A DNA stretch of 64,000 nucleotides from Thiodiazotropha sp050291245 (GTDB taxonomy: Bacteria > Pseudomonadota > Gammaproteobacteria > Chromatiales > Chromatiaceae). The position numbers and the translations under genes are program-made. Positions 25,540-34,698 of the stretch are shown here, piece after piece. The stretch lies in NCBI GenBank assembly GCA_050291245.1, contig JBNKJP010000023.1, forward strand, positions 65,916 to 129,915, written 5' to 3'. Every line of letters begins with the position of its first letter. Within the stretch, counting starts at the first letter, position 1. Below the pieces are notes generated by a model. That model ran no database searches, was not told the origin of the DNA, and was given only the letters and a program-made list of their open reading frames with translations.

Positions 25540-26628
25540 ATGGCGGAACAGCAGACCGAACAGGACCGCACCGAACCGGCCACACCGACGAAGCTGCGCG
25601 AGGCGCGGAAACGCGGTCAGGTGAGTAAAAGTCTCGAGGTGAACTCCCTGTTTATGCTCACCGCCGGGGTTGCGCTCAGTTATCTGCTGGGCCGGGGTAT
25701 GGTCGCTCAACAGTTGGCTCTGAGTCATGAACTCTTGTCCAATGCCCATCAGGTGCTACTCGACCCGGGGCAAACCCTGGCGTTGTTCGAGTTCACGGTC
25801 AAACAGATGATGGGGATCTTCTGGCCGGCCATGGCTGCGCTGGTGGTCGTGGCGATTATGATGAACATGGCCCAGACCGGACCTGTGTTCTCCTTCTTTC
25901 CCCTCAAACCCGATATAAACCGGATCAATCCTGTCAACGGCTTCAAACGACTGTTTTCCTCGCGCTTGCTGTACGAGTCGTTCAAGACGTTCATCAAGCT
26001 GGCGTTAATGGCGGGTGTGCTGTATTTCGCCATCGCGGCGTTGTTGCCCTCTCTGATCGGTCTGCTCGATCGGCACCCGGATGGTTATCTTGGCTATCTG
26101 GCCAGTCAGGTCAACCTGTTGGCGTTGAAGTTGTTGGCAGTGCTACTGCTCATCGCGCTGCTTGATCTGCTCTATAGCCGTTGGGATTATGCCAAGCGCA
26201 TGCGTATGAGCCGGCGTGAAATCAAGGAGGAGGTCAAGCGTCGCGAGGGGGATCCGAAGATTCGGGCCAAGATCCGTGAACTGCAGCGCGAGGCGGTGAA
26301 ACGGGCCGGTTCCCTGCGGCGAGTACCGGAGGCGGATGTGTTGATCACCAACCCGACCCATCTTGCCGTGGCCTTGGTCTATCGGCGGGGCTCGATGGTT
26401 GCTCCCCTGGTGATCGCCAAGGGAGCAGGGGATCTGGCGGGCAGGATGCGCGAGGTTGCGCGGGCGCATCAGGTGCCGATCGTGGAGCAGAGGCGGCTGG
26501 CGCGGAAACTGTTTCAAACGGTGGGGATCGATGAGCCGATCGGTGAGGATCTCTATCCTTTGGTGGCGAAGGTTTTGGTGAGAATTTTGAAAAAGGGGAA
26601 GGCCTGTCCGGCCGGAGCGACGGGATAG
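25540..26628 (+). CDS. flhB: Flagellar/type III export switch protein FlhB
   Basis: An inner-membrane protein that switches export specificity from rod/hook to later substrates. The N-terminus (EQDRTEPATPTKLREARKRGQVSKS) is the family signature, followed by four transmembrane segments and the cytoplasmic domain. The autocleavage site NPTH is intact at residues 271-274 (VLITNPTHLAVAL), so a substrate switch is still predicted. The length is 362 residues. This matters because the cluster also has a second FlhB-C-like protein (29944-30219) and two FliK-like proteins but no filament genes. Confidence 0.96.
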   Translation: MAEQQTEQDRTEPATPTKLREARKRGQVSKSLEVNSLFMLTAGVALSYLLGRGMVAQQLALSHELLSNAHQVLLDPGQTLALFEFTVKQMMGIFWPAMAALVVVAIMMNMAQTGPVFSFFPLKPDINRINPVNGFKRLFSSRLLYESFKTFIKLALMAGVLYFAIAALLPSLIGLLDRHPDGYLGYLASQVNLLALKLLAVLLLIALLDLLYSRWDYAKRMRMSRREIKEEVKRREGDPKIRAKIRELQREAVKRAGSLRRVPEADVLITNPTHLAVALVYRRGSMVAPLVIAKGAGDLAGRMREVARAHQVPIVEQRRLARKLFQTVGIDEPIGEDLYPLVAKVLVRILKKGKACPAGATG

Positions 26629-26657
26629 AGCAATAAAAGGCAGGAAATTGTTTTTAC

Positions 26658-28694
26658 ATGGATACGTTGAAGCGGCTTGTACGCGAGCAGGGTGATTTGA
26701 TTTTGGTGTTCGGCATGGTCGGGATTCTGATCGTGCTGTTTACGCCTATTCCCTCGCAGCTGCTCGATTTTCTGCTGATTGCCAACCTCAGTTTCGCGAT
26801 GCTGATGCTGTTGTTGACCTTCTATGTGGATAAACCGCTGCAGTTCTCGACTTTTCCCTCCATTCTGCTGATTGCCACCCTGTTTCGGCTTTCGCTGAAC
26901 ATCGCCGCAACACGTCTGGTGTTGGGCGACGCCTACGCCGGTGAGGTGATCGATGCAATCGGCAACTATGTGGTTGCCGGAAACTATGTCATGGGCATGA
27001 TCGTGTTTCTGGTGCTGGTGGTGGTGCAGTATGTGGTGGTGACCAACGGCGCCCAGCGGGTGGCGGAGGTGGCGGCCCGTTTTACTCTGGATGCCATGCC
27101 CGGCAAACAGATGAGCATCGATGCGGATCTGAATATGGGGCTGATCAACGATCAGCAGGCCCAGGAGCGACGCAACAATATCGAGAAAGAGGCCAATTTC
27201 TACGGCGCCATGGACGGGGCCAGCAAGTTCGTCAAAGGCGACGCCATCGCCGGTATCATCATCATTCTCATCGATATCATCGGCGGTTTGATCATCGGTG
27301 TGGCGCAGATGGGCATGGAGTGGTCCGAGGCGTTACGCCGGTTTACCTTGCTGACCATCGGCGACGGTATCGTGACCCAGATTCCCGCGCTGGTGATCGC
27401 CACCGGCACCGGCATCATCGTCACCCGGGCCGCGTCGGATGAATCCCTGAGTCTGGCGGTCTCCAGTCAGGTAACCAAATATCCGAAGATCCTGATTCTG
27501 ATCGGTATAGCCCTGGCGGCCTTGATGCTGCTGCCCGGTATTCCCGCTTTTCCGGTATTTCTGGTGCTGTTGGTGGTGGGGTTGCTGGCCGCCTACTCCT
27601 TTCGCGCCCGACGGCGGGCTCGCGAGGAACCCGAGTCATCCGAATCCACGGAGGGTGAACAGGATCTCTATGGAATGCTGGCGGTTGATCCGATCGAGAT
27701 CCAGGTGGGACAACGTCTGGTTCCGCTTTTCGGCGGAGACGACAGTCTGTTCATGGAGCGGATCGGCGCGTTCCGTAAGCAATACGCTCTGGAACAGGGG
27801 TGCGTGATTCCCCGTGTTCGGGTCAAGGACAACAAGAAGTTGGCCCCTCAGGGATACGAGATTCGGCTATATGGCGCCAAGATCGGAAGTGGCGAGTTGC
27901 TCGATGACCGTCATCTCGCGATCAATCCGGGACATGTCAAGGTGGAGATCGATGGGGTTAAGACCCAGGATCCGACCTATGGGTTGCCCGCGGTCTGGGT
28001 GGTTGATGAGCAGATTTCCAAGGCGCGGGAAGCGGGGTACACCCTGGTGGAGCCGGCCATGGTGTTGATGACCCACCTGAGCGAGATCGTCCGTCAGCAG
28101 TCCTGGAATCTGTTGACCCGGGCCGAGACGGAACGTCTGATCGAACGGGTCAAGAGCCAGGATCCGGGGCTGGTCGAGGAGCTGATTCCCGGGGTGATGA
28201 GCTACACCGATGTGCAGAAGGTGTTGCAGAACCTGCTCCGTGAGAAGGTTTCGATCCGCAACATGTCGCTGATCCTCGAGGCGTTGGTCGATTATGGAAA
28301 GCAGAGCAAGGATTTCGATCAGCTGACTGAATTGGTACGTCAGAAGCTCGGCCCCACGATCTGTCAGATGCTGGCCAGCAAAGAGGGCGATCTGCATGTG
28401 TTGCTGCTCGATCCCTCTATCGAACGGACCCTGACCGCCGGGGTGCGGGTCGAGAAGGAGCAGTCGAGACTGACCATCGATCCCAATCTTTCGCAGCAGA
28501 TCCTGACCAAGATCGCCGGCAGCGTGGAGCGCATGATGCAGTCCAACCTGATGCCGGTGCTGCTTTGCGCCCCCGAGCTGCGGCGTCATCTGCGTCACTA
28601 TACCGAACGGGTCATGCCCCATCTCTCGGTGCTCTCCATGTCGGAGGTGCCCCATGCAATTAACGTCAAGTCCTTTGGCATGGTGAGCCTATGA
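26658..28694 (+). CDS. flhA: Flagellar/type III export protein FlhA
   Basis: The major export-gate protein whose cytoplasmic domain forms a nonameric ring that docks substrates and chaperones. The N-terminal half has about eight membrane segments and the FHIPEP signature region (FSTFPSILLIATLFRLSLNIAATRLVL). The cytoplasmic domain is complete (PEIRLYGAKIGSG ... VLQNLLREKVSIRNMSLILEAL ... VLSMSEVPHAINVKSFGMVSL). The length of 678 residues is normal. The last 4 bp overlap the next gene (ATGA). Confidence 0.96.
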   Translation: MDTLKRLVREQGDLILVFGMVGILIVLFTPIPSQLLDFLLIANLSFAMLMLLLTFYVDKPLQFSTFPSILLIATLFRLSLNIAATRLVLGDAYAGEVIDAIGNYVVAGNYVMGMIVFLVLVVVQYVVVTNGAQRVAEVAARFTLDAMPGKQMSIDADLNMGLINDQQAQERRNNIEKEANFYGAMDGASKFVKGDAIAGIIIILIDIIGGLIIGVAQMGMEWSEALRRFTLLTIGDGIVTQIPALVIATGTGIIVTRAASDESLSLAVSSQVTKYPKILILIGIALAALMLLPGIPAFPVFLVLLVVGLLAAYSFRARRRAREEPESSESTEGEQDLYGMLAVDPIEIQVGQRLVPLFGGDDSLFMERIGAFRKQYALEQGCVIPRVRVKDNKKLAPQGYEIRLYGAKIGSGELLDDRHLAINPGHVKVEIDGVKTQDPTYGLPAVWVVDEQISKAREAGYTLVEPAMVLMTHLSEIVRQQSWNLLTRAETERLIERVKSQDPGLVEELIPGVMSYTDVQKVLQNLLREKVSIRNMSLILEALVDYGKQSKDFDQLTELVRQKLGPTICQMLASKEGDLHVLLLDPSIERTLTAGVRVEKEQSRLTIDPNLSQQILTKIAGSVERMMQSNLMPVLLCAPELRRHLRHYTERVMPHLSVLSMSEVPHAINVKSFGMVSL

Positions 28695-29938
28695 ACGTGG
28701 ATCAACTTGCCGGTGTTTTGCAGGACGCGCTTTCTCGAAGCGGGGGCTGGTCGGTCGAAGGGGATGCGTCGTTCAACCGGACTCTGACCATCGGACAGAT
28801 TCTCAAGGCGCGGATCATGCGCCATTACGAGGGTGGGCGCTATCTGGCGGAGATCGACGGCCAGCAGAAGGTGGTGGATAGCACCATTCCTCTACGGGTC
28901 GGGGAACAGGTGCGCGGTCGGGTGACCGCTTTGGGTGAACGGGTTCAGTTACAGCGTGTGGCCGACAAACCGGGCGCCGCCGGTCAGGATGCTGTCTCGA
29001 AACAGGTGATACCCGGCCGCTCCAAACACTGGCTCGATGCGCTATTCGCCCGTTACGAAGCGAGTCTGGGTTCCGCCGACCGTAGCACACTGTTACGCCA
29101 GGCTGCGCGGGTCCCCAATCAAAAGCTCATGGCTTTGGGCGGGTTGGTGCTGAGCAAGCTGGGTACACAATTACACACGGATTTTTTACGCGCGCTCTAT
29201 CGGGTGCTCGATACAGAACAGTTACGCCAGATCGTTGAGAATCTCGACAGCCCCTGTCGTCTGGCGTGTGCAAACGGTGCTTCGCATGCCGAAGATCAGG
29301 ATGCGGTTCAGCCCCTCGCCGGTCTGATGGAAGGCGCCCATTTCGAGGCCTGGCGGCGGAGTGCCGCAACCGTCCAGGATGTCGAGTTGAATGCGCTGCC
29401 GGTCAATTCCTCAGCGCATCAAAAGCAGAATTCGAGCTTGCATTCCGACAACCCTGGCACACACACCGGATGGACCTGGGGCGAGGCCCATCGGGAGTGG
29501 CTGTTGGGTGAACGTCTGCTCAATACCCAAAACGAGGGATCGGTCAGCCACCGTCTGACCCATCTACCGCTCTGGTTCGGGGATCGCCTGGTGGAGATTC
29601 GGGTGGCGTTGTTCGCGCAGCGCGAAGCGAGTTGTTCCGAGGCGGGGATTCGCCATCGTCGACTGGTGATCTCATTGGAGACGGAACACCTGGGGCCCTT
29701 GGAAATCCGGGTCACCTTGGCTGACCGGCATGTACGCCTGAGTCTGACAACGGGGGAGGCCTCTGCGACCGAATTCCTGGCGCGTCATTTCGGTGAACTC
29801 AAGACCGTTTTGTCGGCCCAGGGTTGGGAGATCGACGAGATCGACTACCTGACCGAATCCTCGGTTGAATCGGATGCGGCGGTGCAGGCGGTGGTGGAAC
29901 ACCATATCGCCCAGGACAGCCTCAGTCGGTTGATGTAA
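28691..29938 (+). CDS. FliK-like hook-length/substrate-switch protein 1
   Basis: A 415-residue soluble protein. The N-terminal third has a small beta-domain-like region (ILKARIMRHYEGGRYLAEIDGQQKVVDSTIPLRVGEQVRGRVTALG). The C-terminal part resembles the FliK C-terminal domain (LGPLEIRVTLADRHVRLSLTTGEASATEFLARHFGELKTVLSAQGWEIDEIDY). FliK measures hook length and triggers the FlhB switch. It overlaps flhA by 4 bp and precedes a FlhB-C-like gene, the same pairing seen in several bacteria where a FliK-like protein and FhlB are neighbours. A second FliK-like gene lies at 40528. Confidence 0.75.
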   Translation: MNVDQLAGVLQDALSRSGGWSVEGDASFNRTLTIGQILKARIMRHYEGGRYLAEIDGQQKVVDSTIPLRVGEQVRGRVTALGERVQLQRVADKPGAAGQDAVSKQVIPGRSKHWLDALFARYEASLGSADRSTLLRQAARVPNQKLMALGGLVLSKLGTQLHTDFLRALYRVLDTEQLRQIVENLDSPCRLACANGASHAEDQDAVQPLAGLMEGAHFEAWRRSAATVQDVELNALPVNSSAHQKQNSSLHSDNPGTHTGWTWGEAHREWLLGERLLNTQNEGSVSHRLTHLPLWFGDRLVEIRVALFAQREASCSEAGIRHRRLVISLETEHLGPLEIRVTLADRHVRLSLTTGEASATEFLARHFGELKTVLSAQGWEIDEIDYLTESSVESDAAVQAVVEHHIAQDSLSRLM

Positions 29939-29943
29939 GTGTT

Positions 29944-30219
29944 ATGAGCGATTCGTCTGTGCAAAAAGTCGTGGGCTTGAAATACGACCCGGAAGAGGGG
30001 TTACCCCGGGTGATTCTCAAAGGTGGCGGCAAGCTGGCGGATGAGATTGTCGCGGCGGGAAAAGGGTTGGCGGACGCTCCGCCATTGGTTAAAGACGAAC
30101 GTCTGTTGGAAGCGCTCTACCGCCTCCCGGTGGATGGAGAGATCGGGCGGGAGCTGTTCGATCTGGTGGCGGCGCTGCTGGTGCATGTGTATGCGGTCGA
30201 CGATCGCGCGAAGGAGTAG
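29944..30219 (+). CDS. FhlB: FlhB C-terminal domain-like protein
   Basis: A 91-residue soluble homologue of the cleaved C-terminal part of FlhB (VGLKYDPEEGLPRVILKGGGKLADEIVAAGKG ... LLEALYRLPVDGEIGRELFDLVAALLVHVYAV). The NPTH motif is absent, as expected for FhlB/YlqH proteins. In other bacteria such proteins can replace the FlhB C-terminal domain after it dissociates. It lies between the FliK-like gene and flgF. Confidence 0.88.
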   Translation: MSDSSVQKVVGLKYDPEEGLPRVILKGGGKLADEIVAAGKGLADAPPLVKDERLLEALYRLPVDGEIGRELFDLVAALLVHVYAVDDRAKE

Positions 30220-30224
30220 ATGAG

Positions 30225-30950
30225 ATGGGCAATGCCTTGACGATAACCGAAGCGAGCATGATCAACGGGATGCGGCATCTCGATATCATCGGTCACAACC
30301 TGGCCAATGCGGATACCGCCGGATACAAACGGGAGGTCACGGTAACCCGGCCGTTCAACAGCTACCTGGAGCTGTCCGGGGACGGCCGTAGTCTGGATCG
30401 CAACGGGATCCGTTCGGTTACCGATTTCACTCTCGGGGTGCCTCGCCATACCGGCAATCCGCTGGATCTGGCGATCGAAGGCGACGGATATTTCGTCGTC
30501 GAGTCCCCCCAGGGCAATCTCTATACCCGGCAAGGCTCCTTCCGCCTGGATGCTTCGGGACATCTGGTGACCGGGAACGGTTATCCGGTTGTCGGTGACG
30601 ACGCGGGAGAAGTGCGCTTGACATCGGATCAGCCTCGTATCGACCAGGAGGGGGTGATCTGGGAAGCGGACGAACAGGTAGGACACCTGAAGCTGGAACG
30701 TTTCGTCGATTCGCGAGATCTGGAAAAAATCGGTGGCGGTCTTTATCGAATCGGAACGGCCAGAACCTTGTCGGAGACGTTGCCGCGTCCGAATCTGCGT
30801 CAAGGATTTATCGAGACCTCCAATGTCAGCGCGATGAACGAAATGGTCGACTTGATTGGCACCATGCGCCAGTTGGAGGGTGGACAGAAAGTGATTCAGG
30901 GTTACAGCGAGATGCTGGATTTGGCGATCAAGACGATCGCGGAAGTGTGA
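30225..30950 (+). CDS. flgF: Proximal rod protein FlgF
   Basis: A rod component of the axial structure. The N-terminal rod/hook signature is present (MINGMRHLDIIGHNLANADTAGYKREVTVTRP). The middle FlgE/F/G domain (NPLDLAIEGDGYFVVESPQGNLYTRQGSFRLDASGHLVT) and C-terminal helix (QGFIETSNVSAMNEMVDLIGTMRQLEGGQKVIQGYSEMLDLAIKTI) follow. The length of 241 residues is normal. It is followed by flgG after 67 bp. Confidence 0.93.
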   Translation: MGNALTITEASMINGMRHLDIIGHNLANADTAGYKREVTVTRPFNSYLELSGDGRSLDRNGIRSVTDFTLGVPRHTGNPLDLAIEGDGYFVVESPQGNLYTRQGSFRLDASGHLVTGNGYPVVGDDAGEVRLTSDQPRIDQEGVIWEADEQVGHLKLERFVDSRDLEKIGGGLYRIGTARTLSETLPRPNLRQGFIETSNVSAMNEMVDLIGTMRQLEGGQKVIQGYSEMLDLAIKTIAEV

Positions 30951-31017
30951 TGGGCGTAGGCATTGCTGACAGGAAATCAGGAATAAACAGGACGATGAAA
31001 CCGGTTGAGGAGTCAAG

Positions 31018-31800
31018 ATGATCGAGTCGTTGAGTATCGGCGCCAGCGGAATGCAGGCGCAGCAGACCCAGATTGATGTCATTGCCAATAATCTGGCTAA
31101 CGTCAATACCATGGGATTTAAGAAGAGCCGGATCGATTTCGAGGATTTGATGTATCGGGAGATGGCGCAAACCCACGCCTCTCCCCTGGTAAGGGCCGCG
31201 CAAGAACGCCCTGTGGGTGTTGGTGTCGGGATCGCCTCGACCGGCAAGATCTTTACCACCGGTGAAGTGAAGCAGACCGAGCGGTCATTGGATCTGGCGA
31301 TTCAGGGCGAGGGCTTTTTCGAAGTGGCGCTGCCCGACAGTCGTTATGCCTATACCCGTAACGGTGCCTTGCGTATCGACCGCGACGGCTATCTCGCCAC
31401 CGCCGACGGCTACCGTCTCAGCGGGTTGATTCAGATACCCACCGATGCCGAGGAGGTTGTTGTGCAGAACGACGGAACCGTGCTCGCCCAGGTAGCGGAC
31501 CAGGATGAGCTGGTCGAGCTGGGTTCGATGGATCTGGTACGTTTCGTCAACGCCGGGGGGCTGACGCCGATCGGAAACAATCTCTATCAGACCTCGGAAA
31601 ACTCCGGTGACGGGTTTTACGGTATTCCGGGCGAGGAAGGATTCGGCCGTGTCGAGCAGGGTTTTCTGGAAGCCTCCAACGTCAATCTCGTGGAAGAGAT
31701 GACCCAGCTGGTTTTGGCCCAGCGGGCCTACGAGATCAATGCCAAGGTGGTTCAGGCCTCGGATGAGTTGCTGGGTCTGGTCAATAACCTGAGACGATGA
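31018..31800 (+). CDS. flgG: Distal rod protein FlgG
   Basis: The distal rod protein, about 260 residues as in enterics. The start (MIESLSIGASGMQAQQTQIDVIANNLANVNTMGFKKSR) is typical. The central domain (TERSLDLAIQGEGFFEVALPD) and C-terminal segment (QGFLEASNVNLVEEMTQLVLAQRAYEINAKVVQASDELL) are complete. It ends with a 4-bp overlap into flgA. The rod is intended to cross the peptidoglycan, so a wall-degrading activity is needed; no flgJ is present. Confidence 0.96.
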   Translation: MIESLSIGASGMQAQQTQIDVIANNLANVNTMGFKKSRIDFEDLMYREMAQTHASPLVRAAQERPVGVGVGIASTGKIFTTGEVKQTERSLDLAIQGEGFFEVALPDSRYAYTRNGALRIDRDGYLATADGYRLSGLIQIPTDAEEVVVQNDGTVLAQVADQDELVELGSMDLVRFVNAGGLTPIGNNLYQTSENSGDGFYGIPGEEGFGRVEQGFLEASNVNLVEEMTQLVLAQRAYEINAKVVQASDELLGLVNNLRR

Positions 31801-32915
31801 GCGAAATGCGGGCAAACGTCTCAATGCATGGGGTTGAACCGCTGTGGGTTCGGTCGGTGTATGGGGCCTTGGCGTGCGTTTCCGTCGTGTCCGACATTCG
31901 CTTGAGTTTTTTGCAGCAATCCCCGGTGTTTTTGAGAACGCTGTTTTTGATGGCTCTGCTTGGGATGGGAATGAGTTATGAAGCAAACGCCGGATCCGAG
32001 GCAAACGCTGTGGAAATTCGTCTGCATGAAGAGGCCCGCTTGGAGGGGCGCACCTTCACCCTGGGTGATATCGCCGATTTGGAGTTTGCTGATGCGGCCC
32101 TCGCTTCGCGTCTGCGAGGGGTCATGATGGGACGGGTTCCGCGTACCGGTGTTGCGATCACGATCGATCGGGACGCGGTCGTGGCCCGCGCTGAACGGGC
32201 GCAACCCGGGATCGCAAAACAATTGCTCTGGAAGGGACCGATGGCAGTCCGGGTATTGGGGGTGCATCACGCGTTCGACCGGCAGAACTATCTGGATGCG
32301 GCGCAACAGCGTCTCGAGGATTGGTTGATCGCGCAATATGACGATTTTTCCGTGCGGCCGGTGGGGCGTTATGAGGATCTGCGTCTTCCTGCCGGACCGG
32401 TGGATGTGCAGGCTGAGTTGGCGGGTACTCAAAGGCTGGGTAAACGCATGTGTGTCTGGATCGACGTGCGGGTCGAAGGCGAACACTATACATCCGTTCC
32501 GGTCTGGTTCGATGTACGGGTAGACGGTGAAGCCTACGTGTTGCGTCGGGACGCCTCTTCAGGGGCATTGTTGATTCCCGAAATGCTGCAATCCGTACCC
32601 CGGGATCTGGCCGCCATCTCAGGTGTTCCAGTGGTTGACTTATCCCTGCTTGAAGGACAGCGGTTGACCCGAGATCTGGCAAAAGGCGCGGTGCTTACCG
32701 AGGGGGTATTGCAGCCGGTTCCGGATGTGGTCAAGGGTCAGCAGATACGGGTGCGCTCCGTTGTGGGCAAGGTGACCCTGTTCGCCAAGGCGCGTGCCCT
32801 GGCGGACGGCAATCAGGGGGATCCGGTTCGGGTCGAACGGCTCGATGGGGCGGACAGCTACATGACCCGGGTGATCGGTAACGGTTTGACGGAAGTTGCG
32901 GGGATAAGTCGATGA
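31797..32915 (+). CDS. flgA: P-ring chaperone FlgA (extended)
   Basis: The periplasmic chaperone for P-ring assembly. The C-terminal region has the SAF-type FlgA domain (RDASSGALLIPEMLQSVPRDLAAISGVPVVDLSLLEGQRLTRDLAKGAVLTEGVLQPVPDVVKGQQIRVRSVVGKVTLFAKARAL). The full length of 372 residues is well above E. coli FlgA (about 220), with a long extra N-terminal region. The predicted membrane segment is internal (TLFLMALLGMGMSYEANA), so a later start near 31930 would give a normal signal peptide. The ATG at 31797 overlaps flgG as ATGA. The start is therefore uncertain. Confidence 0.85.
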   Translation: MSEMRANVSMHGVEPLWVRSVYGALACVSVVSDIRLSFLQQSPVFLRTLFLMALLGMGMSYEANAGSEANAVEIRLHEEARLEGRTFTLGDIADLEFADAALASRLRGVMMGRVPRTGVAITIDRDAVVARAERAQPGIAKQLLWKGPMAVRVLGVHHAFDRQNYLDAAQQRLEDWLIAQYDDFSVRPVGRYEDLRLPAGPVDVQAELAGTQRLGKRMCVWIDVRVEGEHYTSVPVWFDVRVDGEAYVLRRDASSGALLIPEMLQSVPRDLAAISGVPVVDLSLLEGQRLTRDLAKGAVLTEGVLQPVPDVVKGQQIRVRSVVGKVTLFAKARALADGNQGDPVRVERLDGADSYMTRVIGNGLTEVAGISR

Positions 32916-33484
32916 ACAGGTTATGGCTTGTGGTTTTGGGGTTTGTGGTAAGCCTCGCCTCATGGACGGTGGCGGGCGAGAGTCTTTATAACGAGGTGAC
33001 CTATCGTCCGTTGCTACAGGATCACCGGGCCCGGAATGTGGGACAACTGCTCACCGTGCTGATCTACGAGACGGCTTCGTCGACTACCAGCGCCGAGAGC
33101 GATACCAACAAGTCGCTGGATGTTGGGGTGAATGCCGGCTATGACGACACCTTCCATGATGCTTCCCTGGGGGTGGGCAATAACTCCGGAGGGGGCGGCA
33201 CCATTAACCGTACCGGCCGTTTGATGGCCAGTGTCTCGGTAACCATCGAGGCGATCCTGGACAACGGTGAAATGCTGGTGAAGGGCGAACAGTCGATCGA
33301 GTTCAACAACGAAAACCAGTTCATTCATCTGGAGGGCCGGGTGCGGCCCGAAGATATCAGTACCGACAACACGGTGATCTCCACGCGTCTGGCCGACGCC
33401 AAGATCCGCTATGTCGGGGAGGGGCTGCTGGGGCGCAGTCAGGAACCCGGTTTTGTGACCAAATTTTTTAATTGGATCTTCTGA
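32912..33484 (+). CDS. flgH: L-ring protein FlgH lacking the lipoprotein cysteine
   Basis: The L ring lets the rod cross the outer membrane and is normally a lipoprotein. The body is clear FlgH (RNVGQLLTVLIYETASSTTSAESDTNKS ... GRLMASVSVTIEAILDNGEMLVKGEQSIEFNNENQFIHLEGRVRPEDISTDNTVISTRLADAKI). The N-terminus (MNRLWLVVLGFVVSLASWTVAGESL) is a plain signal peptide with no Cys, so no lipid anchor. The length of 190 residues is slightly short. A later start would lose the signal. Confidence 0.92.
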   Translation: MNRLWLVVLGFVVSLASWTVAGESLYNEVTYRPLLQDHRARNVGQLLTVLIYETASSTTSAESDTNKSLDVGVNAGYDDTFHDASLGVGNNSGGGGTINRTGRLMASVSVTIEAILDNGEMLVKGEQSIEFNNENQFIHLEGRVRPEDISTDNTVISTRLADAKIRYVGEGLLGRSQEPGFVTKFFNWIF

Positions 33485-33485
33485 C

Positions 33486-34619
33486 ATGAAGTCTCGTTTA
33501 CTTATCCCGGTTGGGTTTCTGTGGTTGACCCTGGGTTTGTTTCATCAGCTCCACGCCGCGACGGAACAGGGTGTGCGTATCAAGGACTTGTGCCGGATCA
33601 GCGGTGCCATGGAGAACAACCTGGTGGGGTATGGCCTGGTCTCGGGTCTGGCGGGAACCGGTGATTCGATGCGCAGTGGGTCCACCGTTCAGTCTCTGCG
33701 CAATGTCATGCAGCGGTTTGGCATGAACGTGGAGTCTAGGGATGTACGCAGTCGTAATGTCGCCCTGGTTTCTTTGACGGCGGTTCTGCCGCCCTATGCC
33801 CAGTCCGGCGACAAACTTGATGTGAACGTGACTTCGATGGGGGACGCCCACAGTCTGGTAGGTGGCACTCTATTGATGGCCTCCCTCACCGGCCCGGACG
33901 GCAAGACCTACGCCCTGGCCCAGGGACCGGTGTCGGTGGGCGGGTTTCAATACGATCTGTACGGCAATCTGGTGCAGAAAAATCACCCGACCGCAGGCAT
34001 CGTACCGGCAGGCGCCACGGTGGAAAAAGGGGTCGAAACCCTGATGGTCGATGAGGCGGGACGGCTGAGTTTTTCCCTGTTCGATCCCGATTTGACCACC
34101 GCGGGGCGGATTGCCCAACGGGTCAACGAAACCTTCGGCTCCGGAACCGCCCGGGCGGTCAATGCCGGAAGGATACAGCTGACCCTGCCGCCCGAGGCGC
34201 GGGACAATCCGGTGATGTTTCTGGCTTCCCTGGAGGGTTTGAAGGTCTTCCCGGATCGTCAGGCGAAGATCGTGGTCAACGAGCGGACCGGAACCGTGGT
34301 CTCCGGCGGTGATGTCACCGTGGCCCCGGTGAGTATTACCCACGGTGATCTGACGGTCACGATTACTACCGATTACCAGGTCTCTCAACCCGGTTTCGTG
34401 AGCCGTACCGGAGCGGGTATCCGCACCCAGGTGGTGCCCGATACCCAGATCGAGGTTCAGGAAGCCGAACCCTTGTCCATCTCCCTGAGCGCCGATACCC
34501 GCGTGGCGGAATTGGTTCTGGCGCTCAATCAGGTGAAGGCTACCAGTCGGGATATTATTACCATTTTGCAAGCCATTCGCCGTGCCGGCGCCCTGCATGC
34601 TGAATTGATCATTCAGTAA
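33486..34619 (+). CDS. flgI: P-ring protein FlgI
   Basis: A periplasmic ring around the rod in the peptidoglycan. It has a signal peptide (SRLLIPVGFLWLTLGLFHQLHA) followed by typical FlgI sequence (RIKDLCRISGAMENNLVGYGLVSGLAGTGD ... VTSMGDAHSLVGGTLLMASLTGPDGKTYALAQGPVSVGG ... LSADTRVAELVLALNQVKATSRDIITILQAIRRAGALHAELII). The length of 377 residues is normal. Retaining FlgI and FlgH indicates the structure is meant to span the whole envelope, unlike an injectisome with a secretin. Confidence 0.96.
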   Translation: MKSRLLIPVGFLWLTLGLFHQLHAATEQGVRIKDLCRISGAMENNLVGYGLVSGLAGTGDSMRSGSTVQSLRNVMQRFGMNVESRDVRSRNVALVSLTAVLPPYAQSGDKLDVNVTSMGDAHSLVGGTLLMASLTGPDGKTYALAQGPVSVGGFQYDLYGNLVQKNHPTAGIVPAGATVEKGVETLMVDEAGRLSFSLFDPDLTTAGRIAQRVNETFGSGTARAVNAGRIQLTLPPEARDNPVMFLASLEGLKVFPDRQAKIVVNERTGTVVSGGDVTVAPVSITHGDLTVTITTDYQVSQPGFVSRTGAGIRTQVVPDTQIEVQEAEPLSISLSADTRVAELVLALNQVKATSRDIITILQAIRRAGALHAELIIQ

Positions 34620-34632
34620 AGGAGCCGTGTGA

Positions 34633-34698
34633 ATGAAAACCCTACAAGACGATAACCACAGCGGAACAGATAGCGTGGGAGGTAAACACGATGATTGA
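34633..34698 (+). CDS. Micro-ORF in the flgJ slot
   Basis: A 21-codon frame (MKTLQDDNHSGTDSVGGKHDD) starts at the ATG at 34633, with AAGGAG 12 bp upstream of it, and overlaps the flgB start at 34691. It occupies the gap after flgI where flgJ often lies. It could be a translational leader for flgB, a remnant, or chance; no family is recognisable. Confidence 0.25.
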   Translation: MKTLQDDNHSGTDSVGGKHDD

